Shown here piece after piece: positions 11,036 to 21,643 of a stretch of DNA of 64,000 bases. Below the pieces are notes generated by a model. The model saw only the letters and a list, made by a program, of their open reading frames with translations, searched no databases and was not told where the DNA came from. Numbering within the stretch: the stretch's first letter is position 1; each line of letters begins with the position of its first letter. This DNA comes from Vibrio maritimus (lineage in GTDB: Bacteria > Pseudomonadota > Gammaproteobacteria > Enterobacterales > Vibrionaceae): contig BBMT01000005.1 of the NCBI GenBank assembly GCA_000755425.1, positions 62,001 to 126,000 on the forward strand, in the 5' to 3' direction. The translations under genes and the position numbers were made by a program.

Positions 11036-11962
11036 TTAAGCGAATAAAAGCCAGCTAAGAGACGTTACAGAAATAAGCAGCCACATCGTGATCCCAAACA
11101 ACATAGGCTTACTGCCCGCTTGTTTGAGCCTTTCTATGGAAATACTGGTTCCAATCAAAAATAGACACACAACCAATAACTTTTTCGATACATCAAAAAT
11201 GCCATGATACGCCCATTCCAACTGAGGTAAGTAGTCACTGACCAAAATGGCACCACAGTAAAAGAAGATAAAGTAAGGGATAGTTAGCTTGCTGTTTTTG
11301 TTACGAAACAGCATCGCACTCACTAGCGCAACAGGTATGATCCACAACGCCCTGGCAAGTTTTAGTGTGGTTGCTGTGGTAAGTGCTTGCTCACCATACG
11401 CAGATGCCGCACCCACGACCGATGAGGTATCGTGAATGGCAATCGCGGCCCAAGTACCAAAGGTATGTTGATCGAGTGATAACGCATGGCCAATGACCGG
11501 AAAGATAAACAGTGCAAGCGAGTTCAATACAAATACGGTCGCGAGCGCAATGGCAATACTTTCGTCGTCAGCATCAATAGCAGGCGCAACCGCGGCAATG
11601 GCACTGCCACCGCAAATCGCAGTACCTGACGAGATCAAATAGCCAGTGTGTTTATCTAACCCCATCTGCCTTGCTAGAACCCAGCCAATCACGAGTGTAC
11701 CAATGATGGTGGCGATAATAAGGCCGATCCCGTCGCTGGTTGCTTGCAGAGCTTGATCAAGGTGGATACCAAACCCTAAACCAACAATCGAGTAAGCGAG
11801 CAATTTCTTGGTGTATTTGGCGATAGGAATATCGCGCGGCACTAAGCTAAACGTGGTAAGAAGAAAGCCAAAAATCAGCGCCATTGGTGAGCTTACCCAA
11901 GGGGTCAAACAAGCGATAATCCCGAGGAAGAAAAGAGGGTAAGAGCGTAGTTGGGATAACAT
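11036..11962 (-). CDS. YeiH/UPF0324 family putative sulfate exporter
   Basis: Polytopic membrane protein of about 308 residues with roughly ten hydrophobic segments, of the YeiH (UPF0324, putative sulfate exporter) family. The conserved core includes [19 protein letters not shown] (about residues 110-130) and [18 protein letters not shown] (about 175-195). The start is the ATG at 11962 with AGGA upstream; an in-frame TTG at 11983 lacks a ribosome site. It is convergent with the small ORF after menE and stands alone. Substrate is only inferred from the family name. Confidence 0.85.
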   Translation of the reverse strand: MLSQLRSYPLFFLGIIACLTPWVSSPMALIFGFLLTTFSLVPRDIPIAKYTKKLLAYSIVGLGFGIHLDQALQATSDGIGLIIATIIGTLVIGWVLARQMGLDKHTGYLISSGTAICGGSAIAAVAPAIDADDESIAIALATVFVLNSLALFIFPVIGHALSLDQHTFGTWAAIAIHDTSSVVGAASAYGEQALTTATTLKLARALWIIPVALVSAMLFRNKNSKLTIPYFIFFYCGAILVSDYLPQLEWAYHGIFDVSKKLLVVCLFLIGTSISIERLKQAGSKPMLFGITMWLLISVTSLSWLLFA

Positions 11963-12068
11963 CAAAATCCTTACAAACAGCAAAAGCGCTAGCTAATAGC
12001 AGTAGAAATTCCAGTTAATAGTTAGCAAAGTGTAGCGAGAGTTTAAGGTAAGTAAAACCAAATAAAAT

Positions 12069-12103
12069 TTAACGGGCGTTCAGTAAAACTAAACGCCCGT
12101 TAA
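12069..12103 (-). terminator. terminator after the transporter/acyltransferase gene
   Basis: A 12-bp perfect stem (TTAACGGGCGTT paired with AACGCCCGTTAA) around an 11-nt loop, followed on the minus strand by AATTTTATTT. Intrinsic terminator for the gene ending at 12127. Confidence 0.8.
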
Positions 12104-12126
12104 GTAGGTTAACAATATTGCTTAGG

Positions 12127-14001
12127 CTAGCGGTAGTCACCCCGCAGTTCAGACACTTTCTGGAACATGGCTTGGCTTGATGCGTCCTCTGGAAGGACGG
12201 GAGTGCCTGCTTCTAGCTCCAGTTTTGCTCTAAATCGAGTGGGTAGCCCTTTACATGCACGTCCTTTGTGACGACTGAAGTAGCTTCCCCATAAACCTTT
12301 AAGCGCCATAGGGATAACAGGAACTGGCGAGCGCTTAAGCACAATATCGATGCCGCGCATAAACTCGTTCATCTCGCCATCGGCAGTCAAACGGCCTTCT
12401 GGGAAGATACAAACAATTTCGCCTGCTGCGAGTGCCTGTTCAATTTCCACAAACGCGCGGCGAATCGAGCCTTTACGTTTGGCTGAAATTGGGATCACGC
12501 CAGCACGCTTTAGGAAACGACGCACGGGTTTGAAGTTTGCATAGTCCTCTTCCATGACAAAGCGGATCAAGCGTGGACTTGCAGCGCTCATAACCAATGC
12601 ATCCATATAACTTACATGGTTACAAACAATCAGCGCGCCGCCTTTCTCCGGTAGGTGGTGCAGATTTTTATGGCTGATGCGATACATGACAGTCGTCATG
12701 ATCCAAATCAGAAAGCGCACCACGAAGATTGGTGCTTGCAAAAACAGATAAGCAGCCATCAAAAAGTTAAGCGCAGAGAGCAGGATAAACAGCTCAACAA
12801 TAGAAAGCCCAAGTACTGAAAGACCAACAATACCCAGCACTGCACTACCCACCATAAACAGCGAGTTGTAGATATTGAGTGCAGCAATAACGCGGGCACG
12901 CTCATTTGGTTTTGCTTGCTGCTGCATGAGGGCATACAAAGGGACAATAAACAGACCACCAGAGGCGCCTAATGCTAGCAAATAACCAAATACTGGCCAA
13001 AGTTCAGAGTGAGATATGAATTCACTAAAGGACTCAAACTGTGGAAGCTCTTCAGGTACGGCAAATGCCATCAATGCACCAAAAATAGTGATGCCAATGC
13101 TACCAATTGGCACAATACCAACATCAATGCGGTTTTTCGACATCTTGTCACATAGCATAGAGCCAAGGGCAATACCGACAGAGAACAGTGCTAACAGGAA
13201 TGAGACGGCGGCCTCATTGCCCATCAGGTGGATCTTAGTGAAGTTCGGGAATTGTGTTAAGTAAGCTGCGCCTAAGAACCAAAACCAGCTGATCGCCATG
13301 ATGCACTGGAACACGACTCTATCTTGGTGAGCGATCTTGAGCGTTTCTTTGGTTTGTTTAACGGGTTGCCAGCGAAACTTAAGCTCTGGGTCTGCCGCAG
13401 GTGTGTTGGGGATAGAACGACTCGAAATGTACCCAGCCACTGCGAAGATAATCACACTAGCTGCAGCCACATATTTCGCGCTCTCAGCAGAGGCAATAAT
13501 GCCCGCACCTAAAGTACCCAACAGAATCGCGAGAAAAGTCCCTGTCTCAACCAACGCATTGCCAGATAGCAGTTCGTTTGGTTTGAGTTGCTGTGGTAAT
13601 AGCGCGTATTTTACCGGGCCAAAGAAAGCAGACTGGGTACCCATCAAAAATAGCAACAGCAGAAGAATGCCATAGCTTTCTGTGACAAAACCAATGGCGC
13701 CAAGGCACATGATACCAATCTCTGCTAGCTTAACTTTGCGAATGAACCACGACTTCTCGTATTTGTCAGCTAAGACACCTGCGGAAGCGGAGAACAGGAA
13801 GAAAGGCAGAATAAACAACCCAGCGGCAAGGTTGATGAACAAGTTGCTCGAAATAGGCAGTACTTGTGGGCCAGCAAACGCAACAAAAAGTAGTAAAACG
13901 TTTTTAAAAATGTTGTCGTTGAATGCGCCGAAAAACTGGGTAACAAAGTAGGGCATAAAGCGTCTTTCGGTAAGTAAAGACGCAGTTTTGGTGTTAGGCA
14001 T
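12127..14001 (-). CDS. MFS transporter (LplT-like) fused to 1-acylglycerol-phosphate acyltransferase
   Basis: A 624-residue two-domain membrane protein. Residues about 10-420 are a 12-helix MFS carrier with the N-terminal QFFGAFNDNIFKN motif typical of the lysophospholipid transporter LplT. Residues about 430-620 are a PlsC acyltransferase domain with the NHVSYMD (HX4D) catalytic motif, FPEGRLT substrate motif and PVIPMALKG. By family analogy it would flip lysophospholipids inward and re-acylate them. E. coli does this with separate LplT and Aas; here there is no acyl-ACP synthetase (AMP-binding) domain. ATG with GGAAAGG upstream. It lies 15 bp downstream of a TetR regulator, almost certainly one operon. 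Intact. Confidence 0.88.
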   Translation of the reverse strand: MPNTKTASLLTERRFMPYFVTQFFGAFNDNIFKNVLLLFVAFAGPQVLPISSNLFINLAAGLFILPFFLFSASAGVLADKYEKSWFIRKVKLAEIGIMCLGAIGFVTESYGILLLLLFLMGTQSAFFGPVKYALLPQQLKPNELLSGNALVETGTFLAILLGTLGAGIIASAESAKYVAAASVIIFAVAGYISSRSIPNTPAADPELKFRWQPVKQTKETLKIAHQDRVVFQCIMAISWFWFLGAAYLTQFPNFTKIHLMGNEAAVSFLLALFSVGIALGSMLCDKMSKNRIDVGIVPIGSIGITIFGALMAFAVPEELPQFESFSEFISHSELWPVFGYLLALGASGGLFIVPLYALMQQQAKPNERARVIAALNIYNSLFMVGSAVLGIVGLSVLGLSIVELFILLSALNFLMAAYLFLQAPIFVVRFLIWIMTTVMYRISHKNLHHLPEKGGALIVCNHVSYMDALVMSAASPRLIRFVMEEDYANFKPVRRFLKRAGVIPISAKRKGSIRRAFVEIEQALAAGEIVCIFPEGRLTADGEMNEFMRGIDIVLKRSPVPVIPMALKGLWGSYFSRHKGRACKGLPTRFRAKLELEAGTPVLPEDASSQAMFQKVSELRGDYR

Positions 14002-14016
14002 TACCTTTCCTTTTAA

Positions 14017-14607
14017 TTACCAGCTTTTGAGGTAATTTGAGATGAGATCTTTGATGAGCACACTGCCATCAATTGGTTCTGAGGTGAAAAATTTGTCATC
14101 GACACTGAGTAGCGTGATACCGTGCACGCCAGCCCAAAGTACACGACTGGCTTTCATGACATCAGCCGGCGAACGTTCAGGGCGAAGCTCAGACAACAAA
14201 TGTTCCAACATGCCTGTCATACCGTCGATGCGTTGCGACTGCCATTCTGGAAGTTGGTCACCATTCATATTGTGCTCAAATATTAACTGCCAACGATACG
14301 GATACTTCTTTGCAAAATCATGATAGCAAATAGCGAGTGCATACAAGGCTTGCTCTGCGTTGTCCGTTTTTTCGATGACTTGTCTCGATTCTTCAGACAA
14401 CTCGTCTACGGTACGAGCAACGGCATGAAGCAATAGCAAATTGTAACTGCCGAAAATATTCACCAATGTGCTGGGAACATACCCTATAAGCGTGGCTATC
14501 TTGCGAAGACTCAACGAGTGATATGAGTTCTCGTTGAGGTAATCCCTGACTGTAGTCAGCGTCAGGTCGATAAGTTCTTCCCGGGTATGATCGTTTCTGC
14601 GGGCCAT
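14017..14607 (-). CDS. TetR family regulator with WHG-type C-terminal domain
   Basis: 196-residue transcription factor. An N-terminal TetR HTH (about residues 8-55: LSLRKIATLIGYVPSTLVNIFGS) is followed by a helical ligand domain with the LWAGVHGITLL segment typical of the WHG-type TetR C-terminus. It is first in a two-gene operon with the LplT-like/acyltransferase fusion, so it probably senses a lipid or acyl intermediate and controls that gene and itself. That role is inferred from position. An 11-bp imperfect operator-like palindrome (GAAC-acg-GTTC) lies about 20 bp upstream of its start. Confidence 0.88.
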   Translation of the reverse strand: MARRNDHTREELIDLTLTTVRDYLNENSYHSLSLRKIATLIGYVPSTLVNIFGSYNLLLLHAVARTVDELSEESRQVIEKTDNAEQALYALAICYHDFAKKYPYRWQLIFEHNMNGDQLPEWQSQRIDGMTGMLEHLLSELRPERSPADVMKASRVLWAGVHGITLLSVDDKFFTSEPIDGSVLIKDLISNYLKSW

Positions 14608-14948
14608 GGTGATGGATTCTTAATTGAACACGGTTCGTTATTTTAGTGTTGGGACAGGTTAGCGTCAACTAATGAAGCCAGTGATTGCAAGGTTGCAACG
14701 CACTTTTGAGATAGTGGTCGGCATAGTTTTGGGTTCTTTGGTGAATGTCATTGCTGGCGTGTATACCGTAACAAACGTGCAATATTCTGAAACAAGTCCG
14801 AGCATTTGAAGCGTTCCTTTAATGCTAAGCTCAGTATATGATGCGTATTGTGCCCAAGGTTTATCAACTTGCTGGTTTAGTGAGCTCTGCTTGGGTATAA
14901 GTCGTAATAGGACTTACGATGTAATGTGACAATAACGAAAGGTTGAGA
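14608..14948. other. divergent intergenic region tetR / Tim44-like gene
   Basis: 341 bp without a convincing gene. It must hold the promoters of both flanking genes. The only structure I see is the short palindrome GAACACGGTTC at 14626-14636, near the tetR start. Confidence 0.5.
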
Positions 14949-15829
14949 ATGAAACGTTTATTTTCTTTCGTCGCACTGTTAGTACTGGCAGTGGCGGTGA
15001 ATCCGGTAGCCGAAGCAAAGAAATTCGGTGGCGGTAAATCATTTGGTAAGAGCTTTAAAACGGCTCCGGCTCCAAAGCAGCAACAACAAAATACCAATAA
15101 CATCAGTCGTCAAGATCAAAACAAAGCTGGAAGCAGTAAGAAAGGTCTGATGGGCGGTATCTTAGGTGGTTTGCTCGCTGGTGGTCTTTTAGCTGCTTTC
15201 TTTGGTGGTGCTTTTGAAGGCATCAACTTCATGGATATCTTGATTTTTGGTTTGATTGCTTTTGTGATCTTCAAACTGATGCGCGGTATGCTGGGGGCGA
15301 AGCAGGGCAGTATGAATCAGCAGAGGCAGCAGCCGGCGTTTGGCGGTCACTCTCGTCAACAGTTCGAGCAGCCTTCAAACTTCCAGAATTTTGAACAGCC
15401 AGCATCAACGGCTTCAACAGGTGGTTTTGGCGCAGCTGGACACAGCGAAGTGCCTCACAACTACCCACCGGGCTTTGATCAAGCAGCATTCCTAAATGGT
15501 GCTCGTGAACACTACCGCATCCTTCAAGGTGCGTGGAACCACAACGAGCTACATACTATTGAAGAGTATGTATCCGCAAGCTTGCTGCAAGACCTTATCA
15601 GCGAGCGCGCTAAGCTTGAAGGCGAGCAGCACACTGACGTGATGTATGTTGACGCTGAGGTTGTTCGTGCGGATTATGACGCCAACAAAGCACAGCTGAG
15701 TCTTCAATTCTCTGGTCGCTACCGCGATGCCGTTGAAAACATCGAAGAAGACATCGAAGATATTTGGCACCTAGAGCGTGATTTGACCCAACCAAATGCG
15801 CCATGCTAATCGTTGGTATCCAAGGTTAA
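14949..15829 (+). CDS. Tim44-like domain membrane protein (frameshift at C-terminus)
   Basis: Starts at ATG 14949 with AAAGG upstream. An N-terminal signal/TM segment (residues 1-23) is followed by a Gly/Lys/Gln-rich linker, a glycine-zipper-like helix pair (GLMGGILGGLLAGGLLAAFFGG and FMDILIFGLIAFVIFKLM, about residues 60-110), a Gln/Phe-rich region, and a Tim44-like C-terminal domain (about residues 175-290). The written frame stops at 15809. Restoring one G at about 15804 (ATGGCTA read as ATGCTAA) gives the tail PWLIVGIQG and a stop at 15829 (293 residues). Known as a family in Vibrio but with no established biochemical role. Followed by a strong terminator. Confidence 0.85.
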
Positions 15830-15858
15830 TAACCGCCAATTGATTAACAACGGTGACT

Positions 15859-15890
15859 AAAAAACTGCAGAGTAAAATCTGCAGTTTTTT
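15859..15890 (+). terminator. terminator after Tim44-like gene
   Basis: AAAAAACTGCAGA paired with TCTGCAGTTTTTT around a 6-nt loop gives a 13-bp stem ending in a T6 run. Bidirectional in form. Confidence 0.85.
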
Positions 15891-15964
15891 ACATTTGAAT
15901 CGCTGCAATCTGGCGTTTTTCCTCTATAATCCAGCCTTTGCTATCAACCCTATTAATCCCAATC

Positions 15965-17132
15965 ATGCGAACCTTATTTGCTCAAACTGCCCTAGCGCTG
16001 GCATGCAGTGCCATTACTTCTCTTGCGCTAGCTGACGATCATATTGTGCCTCTTGTTGAGCACACCCCAAACCCAACGACAGAAAAGCTTGATCGCTTTT
16101 TAGGTGTGTTTGGTGCGGAGTCGGAGTACGTTGCAGATAAAGGCCTTAACTCGAGCTATATTCCGGCAGTATTCTACAAGCCAGAGCAAGGCTTGGGGCT
16201 TGGGCTCTTGTATGTGGGTTTATATGGCGACCCGAGTGATGGTGCTGGCCAGCCTTCTTCTATGGTGATCAACCCGTATGCATCATCAAATGGCTCTATG
16301 GGTATTACGTTTAGTAATAAGCACTTTTACAACGGCGGTGATAACCGCGTTTACACCGATATTAAAGTATTTGATGATGCAGCGGTCTATTATGGTCAGG
16401 GCTATGAAAACGGGCAGCAAGACGGCAATAAGGTTGACTTCAAAGAGCAAGTGTCGATGTCAAACCAACGTGGCTAACTCGAGTTTCTGGTGATTACTTC
16501 TTGGGTTTGGGTGCCAATGTGAAATCGGTGCGCCCTCACGATAAGACGTTTGAGAACCAAAACCTCGACTCGATTGCTAATGAGCTCACCGATAACACCA
16601 GCTACGGTGTATTTGTCTCAAACGTCTTCGACACCAGAGATAACGTGACTAACGCGACCAAAGGCACTTTGTTACAAGCCGATTTGGGTTTATATCACGA
16701 TGCCACTAACTCAGAGAACTTTGGCAAATATTCGCTCAAAGCTTCCCAATATCATACGTTAGCGCCTATGCCGGGATTGTTTGCATGGCAAGTGCAAGCG
16801 AACTTAACCTCAGGCAACGTCCCTTGGAATCAACTGCCAGATCTTGGCGGTGCTGATGCGATGCGAGGTTATATCCTAGGTCGCTATCGTGATAATCAAA
16901 TGATGATGGGCAGGTAGAATATCGTTTACCAGTATACTGGCGAGTCGGTGTCGTTTTCTGGGGCGCAGCGGGTACGGTATCAGAAAATGTATCCGGGCTG
17001 TGGGATAAAACGTTAGCCAGTGCTGGTACTGGCTTTAGATTCAAAATCAAAGACAAGGTCAATGTGCGCGCGGATATTGGTTATGGTGAGCATGGGGGCA
17101 CCTTCTACTTCCACGTCAATGAAGTGTTCTAG
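15965..17132 (+). CDS. Omp85/BamA-like outer-membrane barrel protein (two frameshifts)
   Basis: Secreted beta-barrel protein: signal peptide at residues 1-21 (ending SLALA), then alternating polar/hydrophobic strands with a C-terminal phenylalanine (HVNEVF), the usual outer-membrane signature. It resembles surface-antigen (Omp85/D15-type) barrels without POTRA repeats; the GGADAMRGYILGRYRD segment matches their conserved RGY region. Two G losses break it, at about 16472 (CGTGGGCTA read as CGTGGCTA) and about 16910 (ATGGGGCAG read as ATGGGCAG). Corrected length is 389 residues. Function unknown. Confidence 0.8.
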
Positions 17133-17159
17133 TTTGCTCTTATCAAACCTCAAATACTA

Positions 17160-17187
17160 AAAAAGCCTCCATTTGGAGGCTTTTTTC
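17160..17187. terminator. bidirectional terminator between barrel gene and pta
   Basis: AAAAAAGCCTCC-attt-GGAGGCTTTTTT forms a 12-bp perfect stem with A/T tracts on both sides, serving the convergent barrel gene (plus) and pta (minus). Confidence 0.9.
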
Positions 17188-17204
17188 ATTCAGTTAGAAC
17201 AAAC

Positions 17205-19348
17205 TTAGTTTTGTTCTTGACCAGATTGAATCGCAGTTAGTGCAACTGTGTAAACGATGTCGTCTACTAGAGCGCCGCGAGATAGGTCGTTAACTGGTTT
17301 GCGCATGCCTTGCAGCATTGGACCGATAGATACTAGGTCTGCTGAACGCTGTACCGCTTTGTATGTTGTGTTACCCGTGTTTAGGTCTGGGAATACAAAT
17401 ACTGTCGCTTTACCTGCAACTGGAGAGTTAGGTGCTTTAGAAGCTGCTACGTTCTCCATGATTGCCGCATCGTACTGTAGAGGACCGTCGATGATAAGAT
17501 CAGGACGCTTCTCTTGAGCTAGCTTCGTTGCTTCACGTACTTTATCTACGTCAGCACCTTTACCAGACTCACCAGTCGAGTAAGAAATCATCGCAACGCG
17601 AGGTTCGATACCGAATGCTGCAGCAGAGTCTGCAGATTGGATAGCGATTTCAGCAAGTTGCTCAGCTGTTGGATCTGGGTTGATCGCACAGTCACCGTAT
17701 ACCAATACTTGATCAGGCAGAAGCATGAAGAAGATTGACGATACGATAGACGTACCAGGAGCAGTCTTGATGATTTGGAACGGAGGAACGATAGTGTTCG
17801 CTGTTGTGTGAACAGCGCCAGATACTAGACCGTCAACTTCGTTCGCTTCAAGCATCATAGTGCCTAGGTATACAGAATCTTGTAGCTTCTCACGAGCCAC
17901 AACTTCAGTCATACCTTTCGCGCCACGTAGTTCAACCAAACGAGCAACGTAGTTTTCACGTACTGCATCAGAATCGATGATAGTTACGCCAGCACCTAGC
18001 TCAACGCCTTGCTGTGCTGCAACACGTTTGATCTCTTCTGGGTTACCAAGAAGCACACATTCCGCGATACCGCGCTCAGCACAGATAGCCGCAGCTTTAA
18101 CTGTACGTGGCTCGTCACCTTCAGGAAGCACGATACGTTTGCCAGCACGGCGAGCAAGTTCAGTTAGCTGGTAACGGAATGCTGGTGGGCTTAGCTTACG
18201 AGTACCAACCGTACCCTCTAGTAGAGAGTCGATCCAAGGGCCGTCGATGTGACCTGCAACGTGCTCGTTTACGAACTCGATACGCTCTTTGTCATCTGCA
18301 GGAACTTCTAGGCTGAAGCTCTGTAGGTTCAGAGAAGTCTGCCAAGTGTTACCTTGTGCTTTAAAGATTGGTAGACCAGTTTCCAGCGCAGGCTTGATAA
18401 GGTCAGCAATCTCAGTAGGAACGTCGTAGCCGCCTGTTAGCAGGATAGCGCCGATTTCCACACCGTTCATCGCTGCTAGTGCCGCTGCAACGATTACGTC
18501 TGGACGGTCAGCAGAAGTCACTAGTAGAGAGCCTGGTTTGAAGTGCTCGATCATGTTTGGCAGTGAACGTGCACAGAACGTAATGCTCTTGATACGACGT
18601 TTGGCGATGTCACCTTCGTTGATGATTTCAGCGTTTAGGTGCTCAGCCATGTCTACTGCACGTGTTGCGATCAAGTCGATCTTCCAAGCACACAGCCTAG
18701 AACACGAATTGGGCTAGTGTTGAAGATTTGCATCACTTCAAGGTTAGCTTGCTGCGCAGTGTCTGCATCGTCGAAGATTTCAGAGAGATCTGGACGAGTA
18801 CGACCTGCTTCATCAACCGGTGCATTTAGCTTGTTGATGATAACACCAGAGATCTTCTTGTTCTTAGTGCCGCCGTAGTTAGAACATGCAACTTCGATAC
18901 GCTCTTTAAGCTGGCTCGGGTTGTCTGTACCTGGCGTTGCAACGAATACGATTTCAGCGCCAAGAGTCTTCGCGATTTCTTCGTTGATTGCATTAGCAAA
19001 CGGGTGCTTACGAGTTGGTACAAGACCTTCGATAAGTGTTACGTCCGCATCTTTGTTGATTTGGTTGTAGCGCTCAACGATGGTTTCTAGAAGCACGTCT
19101 AGCTTCTCGTTACCAATCAAGGCTTCTGCTTCTGACATAGGAAGTGGCTGACCCACTTTCATGTCGCTGCTGTTACCGACGATAGAAGAAGTTAGATCTG
19201 GCTGATCGCCGCCGTGGCGAGGTTGAGCAACAGGTTTGTAGAACGATACGTTTACACCCTTACGCTCCATTGCACGCAGGACACCCATGCTAACACTGGT
19301 AAGACCGACACCAGCGCTAGTAGGTACAAGCATAATAGTACGGGACAT
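17205..19348 (-). CDS. pta: phosphate acetyltransferase Pta (frameshifted)
   Basis: Interconverts acetyl-CoA and acetyl phosphate. The N-terminal part (18671-19348) is the P-loop-like DRTGG/BioD-type regulatory region, and the C-terminal part (17205-18674 frame) holds the PTA/PTB catalytic domain with [20 protein letters not shown] and [16 protein letters not shown]. The break is at about 18688, where one base is missing (minus-strand TGTGCCTTGG read as TGTGCTTGG), within [14 protein letters not shown]. Corrected length is 714 residues, equal to E. coli Pta. Downstream of ackA, separated by 131 bp containing a hairpin. Confidence 0.95.
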
Positions 19349-19446
19349 TCTTTGAGTACCTCAAACTATATATATGGGGGAAGAAACTCAGTGATTCGAT
19401 GAATTGCAAACAAGCGCAAGCAAATGTTTCACTGAGCCCTATAAGA

Positions 19447-19474
19447 AAACTGGCTAACCTAGGTTAGCCAGTTT
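19447..19474 (-). terminator. perfect 28-bp palindrome between ackA and pta
   Basis: AAACTGGCTAACC-TA-GGTTAGCCAGTTT, 13-bp arms around a 2-bp centre, just after the ackA stop (6 bp away). On the minus strand it is followed by TCTTAT, so it could be a partial terminator lowering pta relative to ackA, or an RNA-stability hairpin. Confidence 0.65.
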
Positions 19475-19479
19475 GAATA

Positions 19480-20676
19480 TTAAAGACCTGCTAGGCGTGC
19501 AGTGTCTTCAGCGATGACTAGCTCTTCGTTAGTAGAGATAACCATTGCTGGGATACGGCTGCTTGCTGCAGTGATAGTACCTTCGCCGCCGAAACGTGCT
19601 TTAAGGTTAGCTTCACCGTCAACTTCGATGCCGAATACGCCTAGACGGTTTAGAACCATCTCACGGATTGGTGCAGAGTTTTCACCGATACCACCAGTGA
19701 ACACGATAGCATCTAGACGGCCGTCAAGAGAGGCAGTGTAGCCAGCTACGTATTTCGCTAGGCGGTGGCAGAACACGTCCATTGCACGCGTTGCTTCTTC
19801 TTTCTCGCCGTAGTTGTCTTCAACGAAACGACAGTCAGAAGTCACTTCAGTTAGACCTAGAAGGCCAGACTCTTTAGTTAGCATGTTGTTGATTTGCTCA
19901 ACAGAGTAACCTAGTGCGTCGTGTAGGTGGAAGATGATCGCAGGATCGATATCACCACAACGAGTACCCATTACCAGACCTTCAAGAGGAGTTAGACCCA
20001 TTGAAGTATCTACAGATTCACCGTTTTTGATAGCACAAACAGAAGCACCGTTGCCTAGGTGGCAGTTGATGATGTTCAGTTCGTTAGCTGGCTTACCAAG
20101 TAGCTCAGCTGCTTCACGTGCGATGAATAGGTGAGAAGTACCGTGCATGCCGTAACGACGGATGCCGTGCTCTTTGTACAGGTTGTACGGTAGAGCGTAT
20201 AGGTAAGACTCTTGAGGCATAGTTTGGTGGAACGCAGTGTCAAATACCGCTACGTTCTTAAGCTCTGGGAAGTTGTGCTTCGCCGCTTCGATACCGATGA
20301 TGTGAGCAGGGTTGTGAAGAGGTGCAAAAGTTGCAGAGTCTTCGATACCTTTAAGTACATCGTCTGTGATTAGTGCAGAAGATGTGAATTGCTCGCCACC
20401 GTGAACGATACGGTGACCGATAGCGCCTAGGTTTGCTTTTAGCTCAGGCTTAGAAGCAAGGATAGTTTCTACCATGAACGCTAGTGCTTCTTCGTGAGCA
20501 GCGCCGTCACCTAGTTGAGCTTCGTGTTTACCGTCAAGTTTCCACTTGATACGAGCTTCTGGAAGGTGAAGACATTCCGCAAGACCTGTTAGGTGCTCAT
20601 CACCGTTTTCTGCATCAACGATGGCGAACTTAAGAGAAGAACTGCCGCAGTTTAAAACTAAAACCAGCTTAGACAT
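19480..20676 (-). CDS. ackA: acetate kinase AckA
   Basis: 398-residue ASKHA-fold kinase converting acetyl phosphate plus ADP to acetate plus ATP. Visible motifs: N-terminal [13 protein letters not shown], catalytic region [36 protein letters not shown] and [11 protein letters not shown]. First gene of ackA-pta, divergent from yfbV as in E. coli. Intact. Confidence 0.97.
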   Translation of the reverse strand: MSKLVLVLNCGSSSLKFAIVDAENGDEHLTGLAECLHLPEARIKWKLDGKHEAQLGDGAAHEEALAFMVETILASKPELKANLGAIGHRIVHGGEQFTSSALITDDVLKGIEDSATFAPLHNPAHIIGIEAAKHNFPELKNVAVFDTAFHQTMPQESYLYALPYNLYKEHGIRRYGMHGTSHLFIAREAAELLGKPANELNIINCHLGNGASVCAIKNGESVDTSMGLTPLEGLVMGTRCGDIDPAIIFHLHDALGYSVEQINNMLTKESGLLGLTEVTSDCRFVEDNYGEKEEATRAMDVFCHRLAKYVAGYTASLDGRLDAIVFTGGIGENSAPIREMVLNRLGVFGIEVDGEANLKARFGGEGTITAASSRIPAMVISTNEELVIAEDTARLAGL

Positions 20677-21011
20677 TAGAGGTTACCTGTATTTTATCTG
20701 ATCGGGGATCAAGGATGTAAACGTATCTCAAGACTGAGAGGCAGCAAAAAATGCCTATCACTCTTGGTCATAAAATCATCAATTGCCGTATAATAATATG
20801 CGATTTTCCCAAGAAAACCACATTAGCGTCCTTGCGACGGTCATCTCGACGGTTGCCTATTTTGTAAATAAAGACAACAATGAGATTGAGGATTCGCAAA
20901 GAATAACGATAATGGCAGAAGATAACAAAATAAATTTGAAAGAATCTTAACTTCCGTCAATATTTTGCTGATTTAGTTGAATAGTTCAACTTTTTTTTAG
21001 TGAGGTTAGCT
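20677..21011. other. divergent intergenic region ackA / yfbV
   Basis: 335 bp of A/T-rich sequence with no gene. It carries the ackA and yfbV promoters. The one clear structure is at 20975-20998: AGTTGAA-TAG-TTCAACT followed by a T tract, ending about 14 nt before the yfbV ATG. Confidence 0.5.
20975..20998 (+). promoter_or_regulatory. hairpin plus T-tract in front of yfbV
   Basis: 7-bp stem AGTTGAA/TTCAACT with a 3-nt loop, followed by an uninterrupted T tract. This is terminator-like but sits directly upstream of the yfbV Shine-Dalgarno (TGAGG), so it could attenuate yfbV or simply be an A/T-rich palindrome. Confidence 0.4.
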
Positions 21012-21464
21012 ATGAGCGAGAGAGCAAGTCTGACTCAGAGTATAAAAAATGGCCAAAAGTACATGGATCTTTGGCCGATGCGTAAGGAGCTAACGCCCCT
21101 GTTTCCGGAGCAGCGCATCATTAAAGCAACGCGATTTGGTATCAAAGTCATGCCCGCGGTTGCTGCCATTAGTGTGTTAACACAAATGGCATTTAACAAC
21201 GCTCATGCCCTTCCACAGGCAATAGTCATCGCGCTGTTTGCGATTAGTATGCCTTTACAGGGGATGTGGTGGTTGGGAAATCGCTACAACACGCAACTGC
21301 CGCCGGCTCTAGCATCTTGGTATCGTGAACTGCATCAAAAGATTGTTGAATCGGGCGGCGCGATGGAACCAGTAAAAGCGAAGCCTAAGTACAAAGAGCT
21401 TGCCATTACGTTGAATCGTGCCTTTAGACAGCTTGATAGAAGCGACTTTGATCGCTGGTTTTAA
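21012..21464 (+). CDS. yfbV: YfbV (UPF0208) membrane protein
   Basis: 150-residue inner-membrane protein of the UPF0208 family; E. coli YfbV has been linked to limiting spread of the Ter macrodomain organisation. Two membrane segments (about residues 45-65 and 72-90) lie between a conserved N-terminus ([20 protein letters not shown]) and a cytoplasmic C-terminus ending [16 protein letters not shown] 21012 is chosen because TGAGG lies 6 nt upstream; the in-frame GTG at 21000 has no ribosome site. Intact. Confidence 0.9.
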   Translation: MSERASLTQSIKNGQKYMDLWPMRKELTPLFPEQRIIKATRFGIKVMPAVAAISVLTQMAFNNAHALPQAIVIALFAISMPLQGMWWLGNRYNTQLPPALASWYRELHQKIVESGGAMEPVKAKPKYKELAITLNRAFRQLDRSDFDRWF

Positions 21465-21489
21465 TAACAATTGACTACTAGATAAACAC

Positions 21490-21517
21490 AAGCCCCGCTC
21501 AGTGATGAGCGGGGCTT
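21490..21517. terminator. terminator after yfbV
   Basis: AAGCCCCGCTCA-gtga-TGAGCGGGGCTT, a 12-bp GC-rich perfect stem, followed by GTTCGTTTT. Confidence 0.85.
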
Positions 21518-21643
21518 GTTCGTTTTAGCAAGAGTGGGGATGCAATTGTGACAACTTTACGGTGGATGTTAGTTTGATGTTGTCGCTGCTCTCGAGGGCT
21601 ATTAGACGGCAGTTCCTGGAGTGCTGTTATTGGCCTTCAGTTA

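Noticed and set aside
14393..14668. Minus-strand ORF overlapping the TetR gene in another frame
   Set aside because: It is an out-of-frame shadow; the TetR frame has clear HTH and WHG features.
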